The translations under genes and the position numbers were made by a program. From Saccharopolyspora rhizosphaerae (lineage in GTDB: Bacteria > Actinomycetota > Actinomycetes > Mycobacteriales > Pseudonocardiaceae): a DNA stretch of 64,000 nucleotides. Each line of letters begins with the position of its first letter. Position 1 is the stretch's first letter. The notes beneath the pieces were generated by a model. The model saw nothing but the letters and a program-made list of their open reading frames with translations, was not told the origin of the DNA and did no database searches. Below, one piece after another: positions 45,601-53,460 of this stretch. Location of the stretch: assembly GCF_003931915.1 (NCBI RefSeq), contig NZ_RSAA01000004.1, forward strand, positions 266,264-330,263, given 5' to 3'.

Positions 45601-46667
45601 GACTTGATGTTGAGCATCGGACCGAACAGCGCCCGGTCCGAGCCCAGCAGTCGCAGGTCCCGGCGCAGCCGCTCGCTGCGGTAGCGCTGGTGCTTGCGCA
45701 GGTCGCGCACGGCCTGGGCGGCGTGAACGATCAGCTCGTCGCGGGTGGTGCCGGGCTCGACGCGCAGCCGCAGCGGCAGCACGTTGACGACCATGCCGGG
45801 CACGCGCAGCGCGACCGACCCCATCCGGCCCATCACCGGCAGGCCGAGCACCACGTCCGAGGAGCCGGTCATCCGGTGCAGGTAGGCGCCGAAGGCGGCG
45901 ATGAGCGCGTCCGGCCAGAGGGTGCGCGCTTCCTCGGCAGCCGCACCCAGCGCGTCGAGCGAGGAGGTGCTGTCCACCTGCCGGTGGAAGGTGCGCGCGG
46001 TCGGGTGCGAGCGCTCGCTGAGCGTGACCACGTCGGGCTGGTCGGCGAAAAGCTCGCGCCAGTAGGCCGCGTCCTTCTCGGCCTTCGGGGAGGCGAGGTA
46101 CTTCTGCTCGTCCTCGACCAGCGCGGCCACGCCCTCGAAGGGCGACGGACCCGGCTCCTCCCCTGCGGCGAGCGCGCTGTAGACCTCGGCGACCCGCCGG
46201 AGGACGATCGACAAGCCGTAGCCGTCGACGGCCACGTGGTGGACGCGCTGGTACCACCACCAGCGTCGCTCCCCCAGCTTGCACAGCGCCGCGGTCCACA
46301 GCCGGCCACCGTCGTCCTGCGAGCGGGCCGGGTCGACCGGTGCGTTGAGGTCGGCCCGGATCCACTCCTCGGCCCGGGCCGCCGGGTCGGCTTCGCGGGA
46401 GAAGTCCAGCACCGGCAGCTGGACGGCGTCGAGCTCGTCGATGACCTGCTGCGGGCCGTCGCCGTCGTCGACCACCCGCATCCGCAGCGTCTCCGCCTCG
46501 GCGACCACCACGCGCAGGGCGTCGGCGAACAGCTCCGGGTCGAGCTCCGCCTCGACCTCCACGCGCTCAGCGGTGTTGAAGATCGGGTTGGCCTGGTCGA
46601 GTTGCTGGGCGAACCAGATCCCCGCCTGCGCCGCGGACAGCGGCAACTGGTCAGCTCGCGACGGCAT
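39639..46667 (-). CDS. Two-module siderophore NRPS: C-A(Thr)-T-C-A-T-TE
   Basis: The 2342-residue synthetase has C1 (about 5-430, HHVAVDG at 143), A1 (455-965), T1 (Ser1008), C2 (1060-1485, HHVAGDE at 1184), A2 (1515-1995), T2 (Ser2038) and a thioesterase (GWSFGG, Ser2168). C1 follows EntF closely ([18 protein letters not shown]), so an aryl starter such as 2,3-dihydroxybenzoate is likely. A1 specificity residues read DFWNIGMVHK, the threonine code. A2 residues read DVWALGAVNK, which I cannot assign; hydroxyornithine is plausible given the N-hydroxylase. No epimerase. ATG 46667 follows GGGGAG; an iron box lies 24 bases upstream. Confidence 0.93.
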   Translation of the reverse strand: MPSRADQLPLSAAQAGIWFAQQLDQANPIFNTAERVEVEAELDPELFADALRVVVAEAETLRMRVVDDGDGPQQVIDELDAVQLPVLDFSREADPAARAEEWIRADLNAPVDPARSQDDGGRLWTAALCKLGERRWWWYQRVHHVAVDGYGLSIVLRRVAEVYSALAAGEEPGPSPFEGVAALVEDEQKYLASPKAEKDAAYWRELFADQPDVVTLSERSHPTARTFHRQVDSTSSLDALGAAAEEARTLWPDALIAAFGAYLHRMTGSSDVVLGLPVMGRMGSVALRVPGMVVNVLPLRLRVEPGTTRDELIVHAAQAVRDLRKHQRYRSERLRRDLRLLGSDRALFGPMLNIKSFDYDLDFAGARGTVHNVAAGPVDDLSVLVRTEGDELCFEFDANPDRYTADELTAHRERFLRFLDAFARSGGDIPVGRIDLLTPDERAKVVDEWNAPVPGFVEAEPATLPQLFEEQAQRTPESVAVTFEGTSLTYSELDARANQLAHHLIDHGIGPEQLVALALPRSTELVVSLLAVLKAGAAYLPLDPGHPAERIAYVVGDAQPTMLISDREHADRLPEGITRVLLDDENEIAEIVRHSPRNPKPGERGPLTSEHAAYVIYTSGSTGRPKGVSIPHQNVVRLFTATRPWFGFTGEDVWTLFHSYAFDFSVWELWGALLHGGRLVVVPHEVTRSPQEFLDLLAREQVTVLNQTPSAFYQLSHADRENPGAELALRYVIFGGEALELSRLDDWYQRHPVSPKLINMYGITETTVHVSYVELDADLVARRDGSVIGRGIPDLRVYLLDSQLQPVPPGVTGELYVAGEGLARGYLGRRGLTAQRFVADPFGEPGTRMYRSGDLGRWREDGSIEFLGRADQQVKVRGFRIELGEVEANLAAHPQVRQAAVVLREDVPGDERLVGYAVGDADPAELRAHLADRLPSYMVPAAFVAVEEIPLTANGKLDTAALPAPEVAGGGRQPRTEAEQVLCRLFGEVLGVEQVGIDDGFFELGGHSLLATKLLARVRTELGAELGIRTLFDHPTVAELAVRLRTAGDGRPELRPVPRPEEVPLSYGQQRLWFLNRLEGPSATYNMPLVLRLSGEPQVAALRAAIGDVVGRHESLRTTFPDTLGEPRQHVGDQVPELTVHEVSDVDFALAEAAQQGFDLATEPPIRTGLFRDDEQTALLVLLHHVAGDEWSVRPLVHDLSTAYAARLRGRAPEWEPLPVQYVDYALWQRELLREEDHPDGLAARQLAFWKQALAGLPEQLELPTDFPRPAVSSHRGGSVRFELDAELHRRIRDLAAEHQASAFMVLQTALAALLTRMGAGTDIPIGSPVAGRGDDRLDDLVGFFVNSLVLRTDTSGDPTFAELLERVRQTDLAAFDNADLPFEKLAELLNPARSLARHPLFQVLLAYWGAGEVVRADLPGLEATVDTIPSGSAKFDLAFSLEETADGGVRGLVQHSSDLFTERTVASLVDRFVVLLESAVAAPDTPLGQLDVLGEGTREQVLDWGDATGGVEPAGTFPQLFAERAAATPDKPALVFEGTELTYRQVRERVLAQAELLVERGAGPGDIVGVMLPRSAELIIGLLAAMHAGAAYLALDPEYPRERLRHMVEDAQPRLVITDDLDADLPATLVHHAERAEGRPRLPEPGLDDAAYVIYTSGSTGTPKGVVVTHEGIGKLLATQARRVGITSDSRVLQFASPSFDVAFWELCQGLLGGGTLVVVPSELRVPGEALAEFVRRNGITNLAIGPSMMGMFPPDVRLPENATLLCGAEKVPSDLVQRWGRELRMLNAYGPTEATVNTTLWDCDPDTVSSSVPIGVPDPGARLHVLDERLQPCPPGVVGELYVSGLGLARGYLHRPGLTAERFVADPFGEPGGRMYRTGDLVRWRADGTLDFGGRADDQVKIRGFRIELGEVEAALAQHEDVVQVAAVVREDTPGDKRLVAYVVGDSDAATLRRHVAEELPDHMVPAAVVFVDALPLLPNGKLDRRALPAPDLAEAVGNDMPRNPAEEVLCGLFAEVLGLPRVGVHDGFFDLGGHSLLAAKLIGRIRDALGTKVNVGSLFAAPTVAGLAERLRTGGDRDALEILLPLRTTGSKPPLFCVHPAAGLAWPFSGLLKHVDDERPIYGVQSRGLAEPAPVAGSLAEMAAEYLEHVRAVQPHGPYHFLGWSFGGVVAHEMATQLQDEGDEVRFLCMLDSYPKDVWDELPTEEEALRALLHMAGHELSQLRRETLTRDHVLEVLSAEGSALANLEERSITAIIDNFANCAVLENSADHDKFRGDVLFFTATVNPVKESLSSAMWQPYVDGAVVDHEIACEHKDMTQPGPLAEIAAIVQHALDDTEG

Positions 46668-46690
46668 CGCTCTCCCCACGATCAACAAGT

Positions 46691-46709
46691 CAAGGTAAGG
46701 CTAACCTTA
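46691..46709 (-). promoter_or_regulatory. IdeR/DmdR iron box before the NRPS
   Basis: The plus strand reads CAAGGTAAGGCTAACCTTA, 15 of 19 to the IdeR consensus. It is placed between the acyltransferase stop and the NRPS start, giving the synthetase its own iron-repressed promoter. Confidence 0.8.
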
Positions 46710-46760
46710 GCTTCAGTCCGATCTGGCGTACAGCCGCACGCCGGACCGCCTGACGTGGGG

Positions 46761-48113
46761 CTACTCACCCTGGCGTGTGAACACCATCAGGGCGGAGTTC
46801 TTGTTCGGCAAACCGACCTCGCCCACCTGCGCGAAGCCGGCCTTGCCGAACGCGCCCACCGAAGCTCCGTTGTGGACGTTCGGCTCCGCCACGACGTTCC
46901 GGCAGGCCGGGTCGGCGGCCAGCAATCCCCGCGCGACCGCGCCGAGCAGCGACGAGCCCAGACCCTTGCCGATCGCGTCCGGCTCACCGATGGCGATGTG
47001 CGCGCCCAGGTCGTGCGGCGCGTGCGGGTAGCAGGACCCCAGGTTGTCCCGCTGCACGCGGTAGAGCTCCAGGTAGCCGACGTCACGGCCGTCGCGGGAC
47101 ACGATGCACGGCACCGAGTGCGCGCCGGCCAGCTGCGTGGCGAGCTCGTCGTGCCACCGCCCCAGCGACCAGTCCTGCTCCCAGTTGACCGCCACGTGCT
47201 CCCGGTTCATCCAGCGGTGCACCAGATCGACGTCCGGACCGCCGTCCTCGCCGGTGATCGTCACCGGGCGCAGGGACCAGCCGTCGCCCAGCTCCGGCAG
47301 CGGCACTCCGGGGACCCCGGCGGGCTCTTCGGCGCGCAGCGGGTTGCGGCGTTCGAAGAAGACCGGCTGCACCTGCACCGCACCGGTCTCGTCCCGGTAG
47401 CGCAACGGCGACCCGTTGAGCGCGGCGAGGTCGGTGAGCGTCGGGCTGGTCAGCCAGTGCTCGACCAGGCTGGAGGACTGCGGGTGCTCCTCGGCGATCG
47501 CGCCCAGCCGCTTGGCCAGCTCGGCCAGCAGGAACTCCTCGTGCACCACGCCCCGCCGGCCCAGCAGGCCGACGACCACCAGCACACCCCGGCTGAGCAG
47601 CCGAGCGGTGAACCCGGCGCGGTCCTGACCGTCGAAGGCGAGGACCCCCGGCATCAACCGCTCCTCGACGTGCCGGGTCAGCCAGCGCTGGGCCTCCGCG
47701 GCGTTGGACAGCGAGCGCCCCACGGTCACCAGGTCGTCCGGCAACGGCAGCGGGTCGACCTCGCGGCGCGGCAGCGCGGTGAGCAGCCAGTCGACGAGGG
47801 TCCCCGACTCCGGCGCGTTGATCGGCGCCTCCGCCCGCGACCGCGCCCGGGCGTCGGCCGAGCACGCGGCCGCCAGCACTGCCGGGTCAGCCGGAACCAG
47901 CGCCCGCCCCTCGGCGTCGAGCACGCTGATCGAGCCGAACCCGTGCGCGCCGGTCGGCGAGTCGTAGACGACGTCGACCTGCAACGACAACGGGCCGATC
48001 GTCAGCCGCAGCGGCCCTTCGGCGACCGGCGCGTGGGTTTCGGCCAGCCAGCGCCGCAGCAGCACCGAGGCCCGTTGGTGCTGTCGCCCGACCAGGTCGG
48101 CTCCCTGTGACAC
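46761..48113 (-). CDS. Siderophore N-acyltransferase (IucB/AlcB-type GNAT) with extra N-terminal domain
   Basis: The C-terminal 180 residues match the AlcB/IucB/MbtK acyltransferases: DLVHRWMNREHVAVNWEQDW, VGYLELYRVQRDNLG, HDLGAHIAIGEPDAIGKGLGSSLLGAV and VAEPNVHNGASVGAFGKAGF. They acylate N-hydroxylated ornithine or lysine from acyl-CoA. About 260 N-terminal residues have no family I recognise, making the 450-residue protein longer than usual. GTG 48113 has GGGAG upstream, and an iron box lies 32-50 bases before it. It is the first gene of the minus-strand cluster. Confidence 0.85.
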   Translation of the reverse strand: MSQGADLVGRQHQRASVLLRRWLAETHAPVAEGPLRLTIGPLSLQVDVVYDSPTGAHGFGSISVLDAEGRALVPADPAVLAAACSADARARSRAEAPINAPESGTLVDWLLTALPRREVDPLPLPDDLVTVGRSLSNAAEAQRWLTRHVEERLMPGVLAFDGQDRAGFTARLLSRGVLVVVGLLGRRGVVHEEFLLAELAKRLGAIAEEHPQSSSLVEHWLTSPTLTDLAALNGSPLRYRDETGAVQVQPVFFERRNPLRAEEPAGVPGVPLPELGDGWSLRPVTITGEDGGPDVDLVHRWMNREHVAVNWEQDWSLGRWHDELATQLAGAHSVPCIVSRDGRDVGYLELYRVQRDNLGSCYPHAPHDLGAHIAIGEPDAIGKGLGSSLLGAVARGLLAADPACRNVVAEPNVHNGASVGAFGKAGFAQVGEVGLPNKNSALMVFTRQGE

Positions 48114-48144
48114 GCCGCGCTCCCTCCCAGGATGCTCACGTTTG

Positions 48145-48163
48145 TAAGCGGAGCCTAACCTAA
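48145..48163 (-). promoter_or_regulatory. IdeR/DmdR iron box before the acyltransferase
   Basis: The minus strand reads TTAGGTTAGGCTCCGCTTA: the first 12 bases match the IdeR consensus exactly, 15 of 19 overall. Confidence 0.75.
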
Positions 48164-48414
48164 GCGATCCCGATGTCGACAGGCCATGTCCCGGAGATCG
48201 GACTCCACCGGTCAACCAGGCGAAGCTCGGCGCTCCTCGAAGGTGCACTGTGGACAACGGCGTGCCAGCATCCTCGGACGCGACAGCGAAGAACCACCCT
48301 AATGATCAACACCTGATCCGGTGATGATCGTTGTGTCTCGCTGGGCGTTGCCAGAACATCCGCCCTACTCTCCGAATCACCGAATGGGCCTACCGTCCGG
48401 AGAGGAGATCACCC

Positions 48415-49422
48415 ATGGATGACGCCGACGCAGTCGTGCCGCTCCGGCCGGGTTTCGACATCCAGGTCCGCGGCTTCAGCCGGAACCAGGTCGTCGAGCA
48501 CATCGAGGTGTTGGAGGACCAGCTGCGCCTGGTCACCATCGATCGCAACGAAGCCGTCCGGCTCAACAACGACTTGCGCAAGCTCTGCGACGACACCCGC
48601 CGCAGCCTGGACCAGGCCGAGCAGCGCCTCAAGAGCATCGAGTCCTCCGACACCGGGCTCCCCGCCGCGTCGCAGCGGGTGCAGAACATGCTCGCGATCG
48701 CCGAGGACGAAGTGCAAACCCTCCGCGATCAGGCCAAACGACAAGCCGAGATCATCCGCGGCACCGCGGAGACCGAGGCCCGCGCGCTGATCAGCGAAGC
48801 CGAGCAGGCCGCCTCCGAGCTCCGCGAGGAGTGCAACGAGCTCGTCAACGACGTCGAGGCCCGCCGCGCTCAGCTGCAGCGCGAACACGAGCAGAAGCTC
48901 AGCGAACAGCGCAACCGCGAGTACCGGCTGCGGCAGGAGGTCCGCAACGAGTACAAGCGGGTCGTCCAAGAAGCGCAGGAAGAAGCCGACGCCCTGATCG
49001 CCGAGACCCGCAAGCAGTGCGGCGAGTGGGACGCCGAGACCGAGCAGCTGCGGCTCGACGCGTTGGAGGAGATCCGCCTCGAGCGGCTCCGGATGGAAGA
49101 ACTGCGGACCGCCGTGCTCGCGGCCATGGACCACGCCAAGCTCGCGCTCGAGGAGTCCACCGCGAACCTGCGCTCCAAGACCGACGGGGGCATGGGCCCG
49201 ATCAGCGCCGAGCAGACCGATGGCGCCGAGCAGGACGGCGCCGGGACCGAGGGCCCCGGGAGTGAGGGCGCCGAGACCGACGGTGCAGTGGAGCCGGAGC
49301 AGCACCGACTGCAGGAGGTCTCGCTGCCCGAGCAGCGCGATGACGTGCAGACCTACACGATCCCCATCGAGCCGCAGCACACCACCAACGGAGCGTCGGC
49401 TCCCGGTGCGCGGCAGAACTGA
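48415..49422 (+). CDS. DivIVA-like coiled-coil protein
   Basis: The 335-residue protein starts with a short globular part like the DivIVA N-terminal domain (GFDIQVRGFSRNQVVEHIEVLEDQL, as in FxxxxRGYxxxEVDxFL). A continuous coiled coil from about 30 to 250 follows, rich in Glu, Arg and Gln. The tail is acidic and Gly/Glu/Asp-rich (ISAEQTDGAEQDGAGTEG). In actinobacteria such proteins mark poles or organise envelope synthesis. ATG 48415 has AGGAG seven bases upstream. It is 14 bases ahead of a small membrane protein, then a pyruvyl transferase: a likely envelope-related unit. Confidence 0.75.
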   Translation: MDDADAVVPLRPGFDIQVRGFSRNQVVEHIEVLEDQLRLVTIDRNEAVRLNNDLRKLCDDTRRSLDQAEQRLKSIESSDTGLPAASQRVQNMLAIAEDEVQTLRDQAKRQAEIIRGTAETEARALISEAEQAASELREECNELVNDVEARRAQLQREHEQKLSEQRNREYRLRQEVRNEYKRVVQEAQEEADALIAETRKQCGEWDAETEQLRLDALEEIRLERLRMEELRTAVLAAMDHAKLALEESTANLRSKTDGGMGPISAEQTDGAEQDGAGTEGPGSEGAETDGAVEPEQHRLQEVSLPEQRDDVQTYTIPIEPQHTTNGASAPGARQN

Positions 49423-49436
49423 CCCGGAGGCCGCAG

Positions 49437-49850
49437 GTGGAATTGCTGGTTCTGATGTTCGTGTGCGGACTCGCGGTGGCGACGCTGGTGTTCGTGCCGC
49501 TGCTCCACCGCGCCAAGAGGATGGCTGCCCAGTCGCAGCAGACGGGCCCGCGCGGCAGGCACGCGGCGGTCCCCGGCGCGTCCCCGGCGAAGATCGGGCC
49601 GCGGTCCGCCAAGACCGGGTCCGAACCGGAGGCGAAGGCCGACAGCGAGAAGACCGAGACCGAGGGCGAGAACGACGGTGAGGCGACGCAGCCGGTGAAG
49701 GTCGAGGTCATCGCGCCGCGTCCGCAGATCGAGCCGATGCCGATGCCGGAACTGCCCACCGACATCTTCGAAGCCCGCTACCAGGCGAAGTTCAACCGCT
49801 CCAAGCGGCGGCTGGAGCGCATCCGCTCGGAGCTCAGCAAGACCGGCTGA
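49437..49850 (+). CDS. Small single-pass membrane protein
   Basis: A 137-residue protein starting at GTG 49437, with GGAGG six bases upstream. One N-terminal membrane segment (ELLVLMFVCGLAVATLVFVPLL) is followed by a basic patch and a polar, Glu/Lys-rich cytoplasmic region ending in a basic helix (ARYQAKFNRSKRRLERIR). Family not recognised. Tight linkage to the DivIVA-like gene suggests a membrane anchor or partner for it. Confidence 0.65.
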   Translation: MELLVLMFVCGLAVATLVFVPLLHRAKRMAAQSQQTGPRGRHAAVPGASPAKIGPRSAKTGSEPEAKADSEKTETEGENDGEATQPVKVEVIAPRPQIEPMPMPELPTDIFEARYQAKFNRSKRRLERIRSELSKTG

Positions 49851-49889
49851 GCCCGCCACCAGACCCGGTCGAAGGACGGGGTGCTCCGC

Positions 49890-49923
49890 AGGTTGCTAGG
49901 TTCGTGAGCGAACCTCGCAACCT
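49890..49923. promoter_or_regulatory. 15-bp inverted repeat before the pyruvyl transferase
   Basis: AGGTTGCTAGGTTCG and CGAACCTCGCAACCT face each other across TGAG with one mismatch, ending 18 bases before GTG 49942. It may be a regulator site or the terminator of the upstream pair. Confidence 0.6.
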
Positions 49924-49941
49924 ACGGCTGGAGCCACCCTG

Positions 49942-51060
49942 GTGAACACACCCCGGCGGATCTACCTGGTCGGCACGACCGGACACCCCAACTACGGTGA
50001 TGAGCTCATCGCCGCGGCGTGGCTCAAGCACTTGGCGAAGGTCGCCCCCGACAGCGAGGTCTGGCTGGACTGCCCCAACCCGGGACCCAGCTCGGTGCTG
50101 CTCTCCGGCATGCACCCCCGCGTGCACTTCACCGACACGTTCTGGCGGCTGTGCTGGGAAGCTCCCGAAGACGAGCCGTGGGCGGTGGCGGCGTTCGTCC
50201 AGCACGCCATCCACAACCCCGGCCTCGCCCCGCGCTGGGTGGCCGGGATCGAGCTCGCCTCGCAGATGGACCTGTTCCACGTCATCGGCGGCGGCTTCAT
50301 CAACGGCATCTGGCCTCGGCACGTCGGTCTGCTCGCGGCCACCGCCGCGGCCCGGCACCGCTCCGGCGGACGTGCGGTGATGACCGGGCAAGGCCTCTCC
50401 CCCATCGCCGCAGGAACCGAACCGCTGCTGCGCAGCCTGGCCGACCAGTTCGAGGTCGTCGACGTCCGCGACGACCCGTCGGCGTCGCTGCTGGTCAACC
50501 CGTCGTCCACGGGCGACGACATGTTCTTCGGCATCGAGCCCGGGCTCTTCCGCACCGGTGACGACGACGTCCGCGACGTCATGATCTGCATGCAGTCGGA
50601 CCTGCTCGACGAGACCGTGCCCGCGCTGGCCGGGTTCCTGCTGGACACCCTGCGCGCGTGGCAGGTCGAGCCGGAGCAGGTGGCCTTCGTCGAGGGGATC
50701 CCGCGCGCCGACCGCGAGGTCTTCGCCCTGGTCGAGCACGACCTGCCCGGTGCCCGGTTCCACGCCTTCGACGAGATCATGCGCGACGGCTTGCCCGCCA
50801 AGCCCGGTCAGCGGTGGCTGTCGACGCGCTTCCACCTGCACTTGCTGGCCGCGGCCGCCGGCGCCAGCGGCGTCGCGGTGTCGATCAACTCCGGCTACTA
50901 CACCAACAAGCACCGGTCGTTGATCGAGCGCGGTTCGGGCTGGCAGCTGAGCGAGGGCCTGCAGATCCCGGCGAGCCCGAGCGGTGGCGGGTTCAGCACG
51001 CCCGGCCTGCGCGAGCTCCAGCAGGGCAAGGCCTCTTTGGCCAAGTCGATCTACGGCTGA
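49942..51060 (+). CDS. Polysaccharide pyruvyl transferase family protein
   Basis: The 372-residue protein has the family layout: GTTGHPNYGDELIAAAWLKHL at the N-terminus, DLFHVIGGGFINGIWPRHVG, a second Rossmann-like half with RDDPSASLL, and the C-terminal RFHLHLLAAAAGASGVAVS with the conserved RxHxxL. These enzymes add pyruvate ketals from PEP to cell-wall or exopolysaccharide sugars. The acceptor is unknown. GTG 49942 follows GGAG. It overlaps tail to tail by 10 bases with the next minus-strand gene. Confidence 0.85.
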   Translation: MNTPRRIYLVGTTGHPNYGDELIAAAWLKHLAKVAPDSEVWLDCPNPGPSSVLLSGMHPRVHFTDTFWRLCWEAPEDEPWAVAAFVQHAIHNPGLAPRWVAGIELASQMDLFHVIGGGFINGIWPRHVGLLAATAAARHRSGGRAVMTGQGLSPIAAGTEPLLRSLADQFEVVDVRDDPSASLLVNPSSTGDDMFFGIEPGLFRTGDDDVRDVMICMQSDLLDETVPALAGFLLDTLRAWQVEPEQVAFVEGIPRADREVFALVEHDLPGARFHAFDEIMRDGLPAKPGQRWLSTRFHLHLLAAAAGASGVAVSINSGYYTNKHRSLIERGSGWQLSEGLQIPASPSGGGFSTPGLRELQQGKASLAKSIYG

Positions 51061-51314
51061 GCGACCCGGTCCTTCTCGATCCGCACGGTGTCGGCGAGCG
51101 CGTTGGACTCCTCCGGCGTGCGGGCCTCGGGGACCTCACGGGCGGGCTCGCCCTGCGCCGGCGGCCAGATCCGGGGCGCCTCGGTGATCCCCGGCTGCAG
51201 CTGCGCGCCCCCGGAGGTCTCGCGTGCGCCCCCGCGCCGGTCGGCGATGTAGAAGGGCGCAGCCGCCATGATCGGAACCGACATGCCGATGAACACGATC
51301 AGGAGAGAACTCAC
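51051..51314 (-). CDS. Small membrane protein, 87 residues, unknown
   Basis: From GTG 51314 the product has one N-terminal membrane segment (SSLLIVFIGMSVPIMAAAPF) followed by YIADRRGG and a polar tail. The tail contains WPPAQGEPAREVPEA. A start further upstream is open but would add a non-hydrophobic leader. Family not recognised. A Crp-like palindrome lies about 110 bases upstream. Confidence 0.55.
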   Translation of the reverse strand: MSSLLIVFIGMSVPIMAAAPFYIADRRGGARETSGGAQLQPGITEAPRIWPPAQGEPAREVPEARTPEESNALADTVRIEKDRVAQP

Positions 51315-51425
51315 TGCCCCACAACTCCATCCACGACTAGGAAAACCCACTGCTGAAACCCCAGCTCGAAGAGGGCCTTCGCCCAGCATGTCGTTGTGCG
51401 GACCACTTCGTTAACACCTCAAGAT

Positions 51426-51441
51426 TGTGTCGCACATCACA
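51426..51441. promoter_or_regulatory. Crp/GlxR-like palindrome
   Basis: TGTGTCGCACATCACA matches TGTGA-N6-TCACA with one mismatch. It sits in an AT-richer stretch of the 219-base gap between the small membrane protein and tenA; nothing else is seen in that gap. Confidence 0.4.
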
Positions 51442-51533
51442 TTGTGGCTCACGCTTCGGAGTAACGCGGAACGGCTGACGGAGCGGCGCTCGCGACGAGC
51501 CGACTTCGGCGTCCGTGAGACGCGAAAACCGTG

Positions 51534-52244
51534 TCAGTCCAGGAACTTCGCGGTCGGCCACGTTTCCTTGGTCCAGGCGCTGTTCCAGAACAGCCACTCG
51601 TACTCGGTCGCCCGGCTGAACGCGGCGAACATCTGCTCCCTCGTCCCCTCGTCCGCGCGCGCCGCGACCTTGTCGGTGAGCTCGCGAGCGGCCAGCACCG
51701 CTTCGGCGAACTCGTCGTCGGCGTAGGTGGTGATCCACGCCTGGTACGGGTGCCCCTCGACGTCGCCGGTGGCGCGCAGGATCGTGCTGCCGACGTGCTG
51801 GTAGACCCAGAAGCACGGCAGGACCGCGGCCAGCAGCACCGGGTAGGACTCGGTCAGCGCGCAGGCGCGCAGGTAGGACGTGTAACCCAGGCACGTCGGC
51901 GAGGTGTCGATCCCGGCGATCTCGTCGTCGGCGAGGCCGAACGCCTCGACGTAGCCGGCGTGCAGCCGCCGCTCCTCCACGAGCGCCGCCTGCGCGGCAC
52001 CCGCCAGGAACGCCGCGTCGGCGGCATCGTCAGCCCGCGCCGCGGCGGCCGACAGCGCCTGCGCGAAGCCGACCAGGTAGCGCGCGTCCTGGACGATGTA
52101 GAAGGCGAACACGTCGCGATCGAGGCTGCCGTCGGCCAGCGCCGCGTTGAACGGGTGGTCGACGATCGCCTGCTGCAGCCGGGCGGTGCGCTTCCACGCC
52201 TCGGCGCAGAACTCTCCGGCAGGCGGTGCGGGCAAGGACGTCAT
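51534..52244 (-). CDS. tenA: Thiaminase II / aminopyrimidine hydrolase
   Basis: The 236-residue all-helical protein matches TenA: IVDHPFNAALADGSLDRDVFAFYIVQDARYL, SYLRACALTESYPVLLAAVLPCFWVY with the catalytic Cys, and the C-terminal EYEWLFWNSAW. It salvages HMP from degraded thiamine. It lies 86 bases downstream of thiD on the same strand and should share its TPP riboswitch. Confidence 0.95.
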   Translation of the reverse strand: MTSLPAPPAGEFCAEAWKRTARLQQAIVDHPFNAALADGSLDRDVFAFYIVQDARYLVGFAQALSAAAARADDAADAAFLAGAAQAALVEERRLHAGYVEAFGLADDEIAGIDTSPTCLGYTSYLRACALTESYPVLLAAVLPCFWVYQHVGSTILRATGDVEGHPYQAWITTYADDEFAEAVLAARELTDKVAARADEGTREQMFAAFSRATEYEWLFWNSAWTKETWPTAKFLD

Positions 52245-52330
52245 GGGGATCCCTCGCAGGAAGGTCGTCCGGACGGCTCCCGTCCGGGCGGTCGGTGATC
52301 AGGGTTTCGCCAGGCAGGAACGCCTGCCGC

Positions 52331-53128
52331 TCACCACCAGCGGTGGAAGTGGTGCACGGGACCGTGGCCGCGGCCGACGTCCAAGCGCTCGGAAGCGCGG
52401 AGCGCGTCGGTGAGGTACTGCTTGGCCTCGCAGACCGCCTCCAGCCAGTCGGCGCGTTGCGGGCGCAGCGCGGCGATCGCGGCGGAGAGGGTGCACCCGG
52501 TGCCGTGGTCGTTGGTGGTGACCACCCGCTCGGTGCTGAGGAACTCGGAGACCCCGTCGCCGTGGAGCAGGTCGACGCTCGACTCACCGCTGAGGTGGCC
52601 GCCCTTGAGCAGCACCTGCTTGGCGCCCAGCGCGGCGAGCCGCTCGGCCTGCGCGGGCATCTGGTCGGGACTGGCGATCTCGCCCTCGCCCAGGAGGTCG
52701 GCCGCCTCCGGCAGGTTCGGCGTGATCAGGTCCACCCGCGGCAGCAGCTCGTCGCGCAGCGCGCCGACGGCCTCCGGGGCCAGCAGCCGGTCACCGCTCT
52801 TGGCGACCATGACCGGGTCCAGCACGACGAACGGCGGGCAGTAGCGCTCCAGCACCGCCGTGACCGCGCGGATGACCTCGGCGTTGGCGAGCATGCCGAT
52901 CTTGACCGCGTCCACCCGGACGTCGTCGAGCAACGTCACCAGCTGGTCGGTGATGAAGTCCGGCGGGACCTCCTGCACCCGGCTCACGCCGGTGGTCGTC
53001 TGCGCGACCAGCGCGGTGATCACCGACATGCCGTAGGCGCCGTTGGCCGAGAAGGCCTTGAGGTCGGCCTGGACACCGGCACCACCGCTCGGGTCCGTTC
53101 CGGCGATGGTCAGCACGTTGGGGGCCAT
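52331..53128 (-). CDS. thiD: Hydroxymethylpyrimidine (phosphate) kinase
   Basis: The 265-residue ribokinase-fold enzyme opens TIAGTDPSGGAGVQADLKAF and contains FVVLDPVMVAKSGDRLL, DLITPNLPEAADLL, VLLKGGHLSG and the anion-hole TNDHGTGCTLSAAIA. It phosphorylates HMP and HMP-P for thiamine synthesis. ATG 53128 lies five bases after the GGAGGG that closes the TPP riboswitch, so translation is probably the controlled step. Confidence 0.97.
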   Translation of the reverse strand: MAPNVLTIAGTDPSGGAGVQADLKAFSANGAYGMSVITALVAQTTTGVSRVQEVPPDFITDQLVTLLDDVRVDAVKIGMLANAEVIRAVTAVLERYCPPFVVLDPVMVAKSGDRLLAPEAVGALRDELLPRVDLITPNLPEAADLLGEGEIASPDQMPAQAERLAALGAKQVLLKGGHLSGESSVDLLHGDGVSEFLSTERVVTTNDHGTGCTLSAAIAALRPQRADWLEAVCEAKQYLTDALRASERLDVGRGHGPVHHFHRWW

Positions 53129-53132
53129 GACG

Positions 53133-53208
53133 TCCCTCCGCTAGTACGAGCTAGGTCAGGTTCAACGGGTCTGTTCTCAGCCCCCAGCCGGGGGCACCCC
53201 GCGTCACT
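53133..53208 (-). promoter_or_regulatory. TPP (THI-box) riboswitch
   Basis: The minus strand shows the conserved series CGCGGGGTGCCC, GGGGCTGAGA, ACCCGTTGAACCTGACCTAG and TACTAGCGGAGGGA. The last element contains the thiD ribosome site, so TPP binding would hide it. Confidence 0.95.
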
Positions 53209-53460
53209 GGCACCCAACCTACCTCTGCGGGCAAGCCGTGCGGTCCGCGCGGTGCACGCGGTCCACGCGACCACCGGCCCCGCAGGACCCGGACCCGCTG
53301 TGGGAGGGGAGCGCGAAGGGTACGGCGAACGGCGCAACGGACGGCCCCGGAAGAAGGGGTCCCGTGCCTGCGCTACCGCGCGAACGCGACCGATTTCACA
53401 CCGTGAAAGCCCCCACCAGAAGGCAAGGCGACCCTTCGTCACGGATTAGGGTGGAGGGCG

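Noticed and set aside
44616..48110. A plus-strand frame of 1164 codons
   Set aside because: It lies antisense to the NRPS and acyltransferase and has the same low-complexity composition; no family resemblance.
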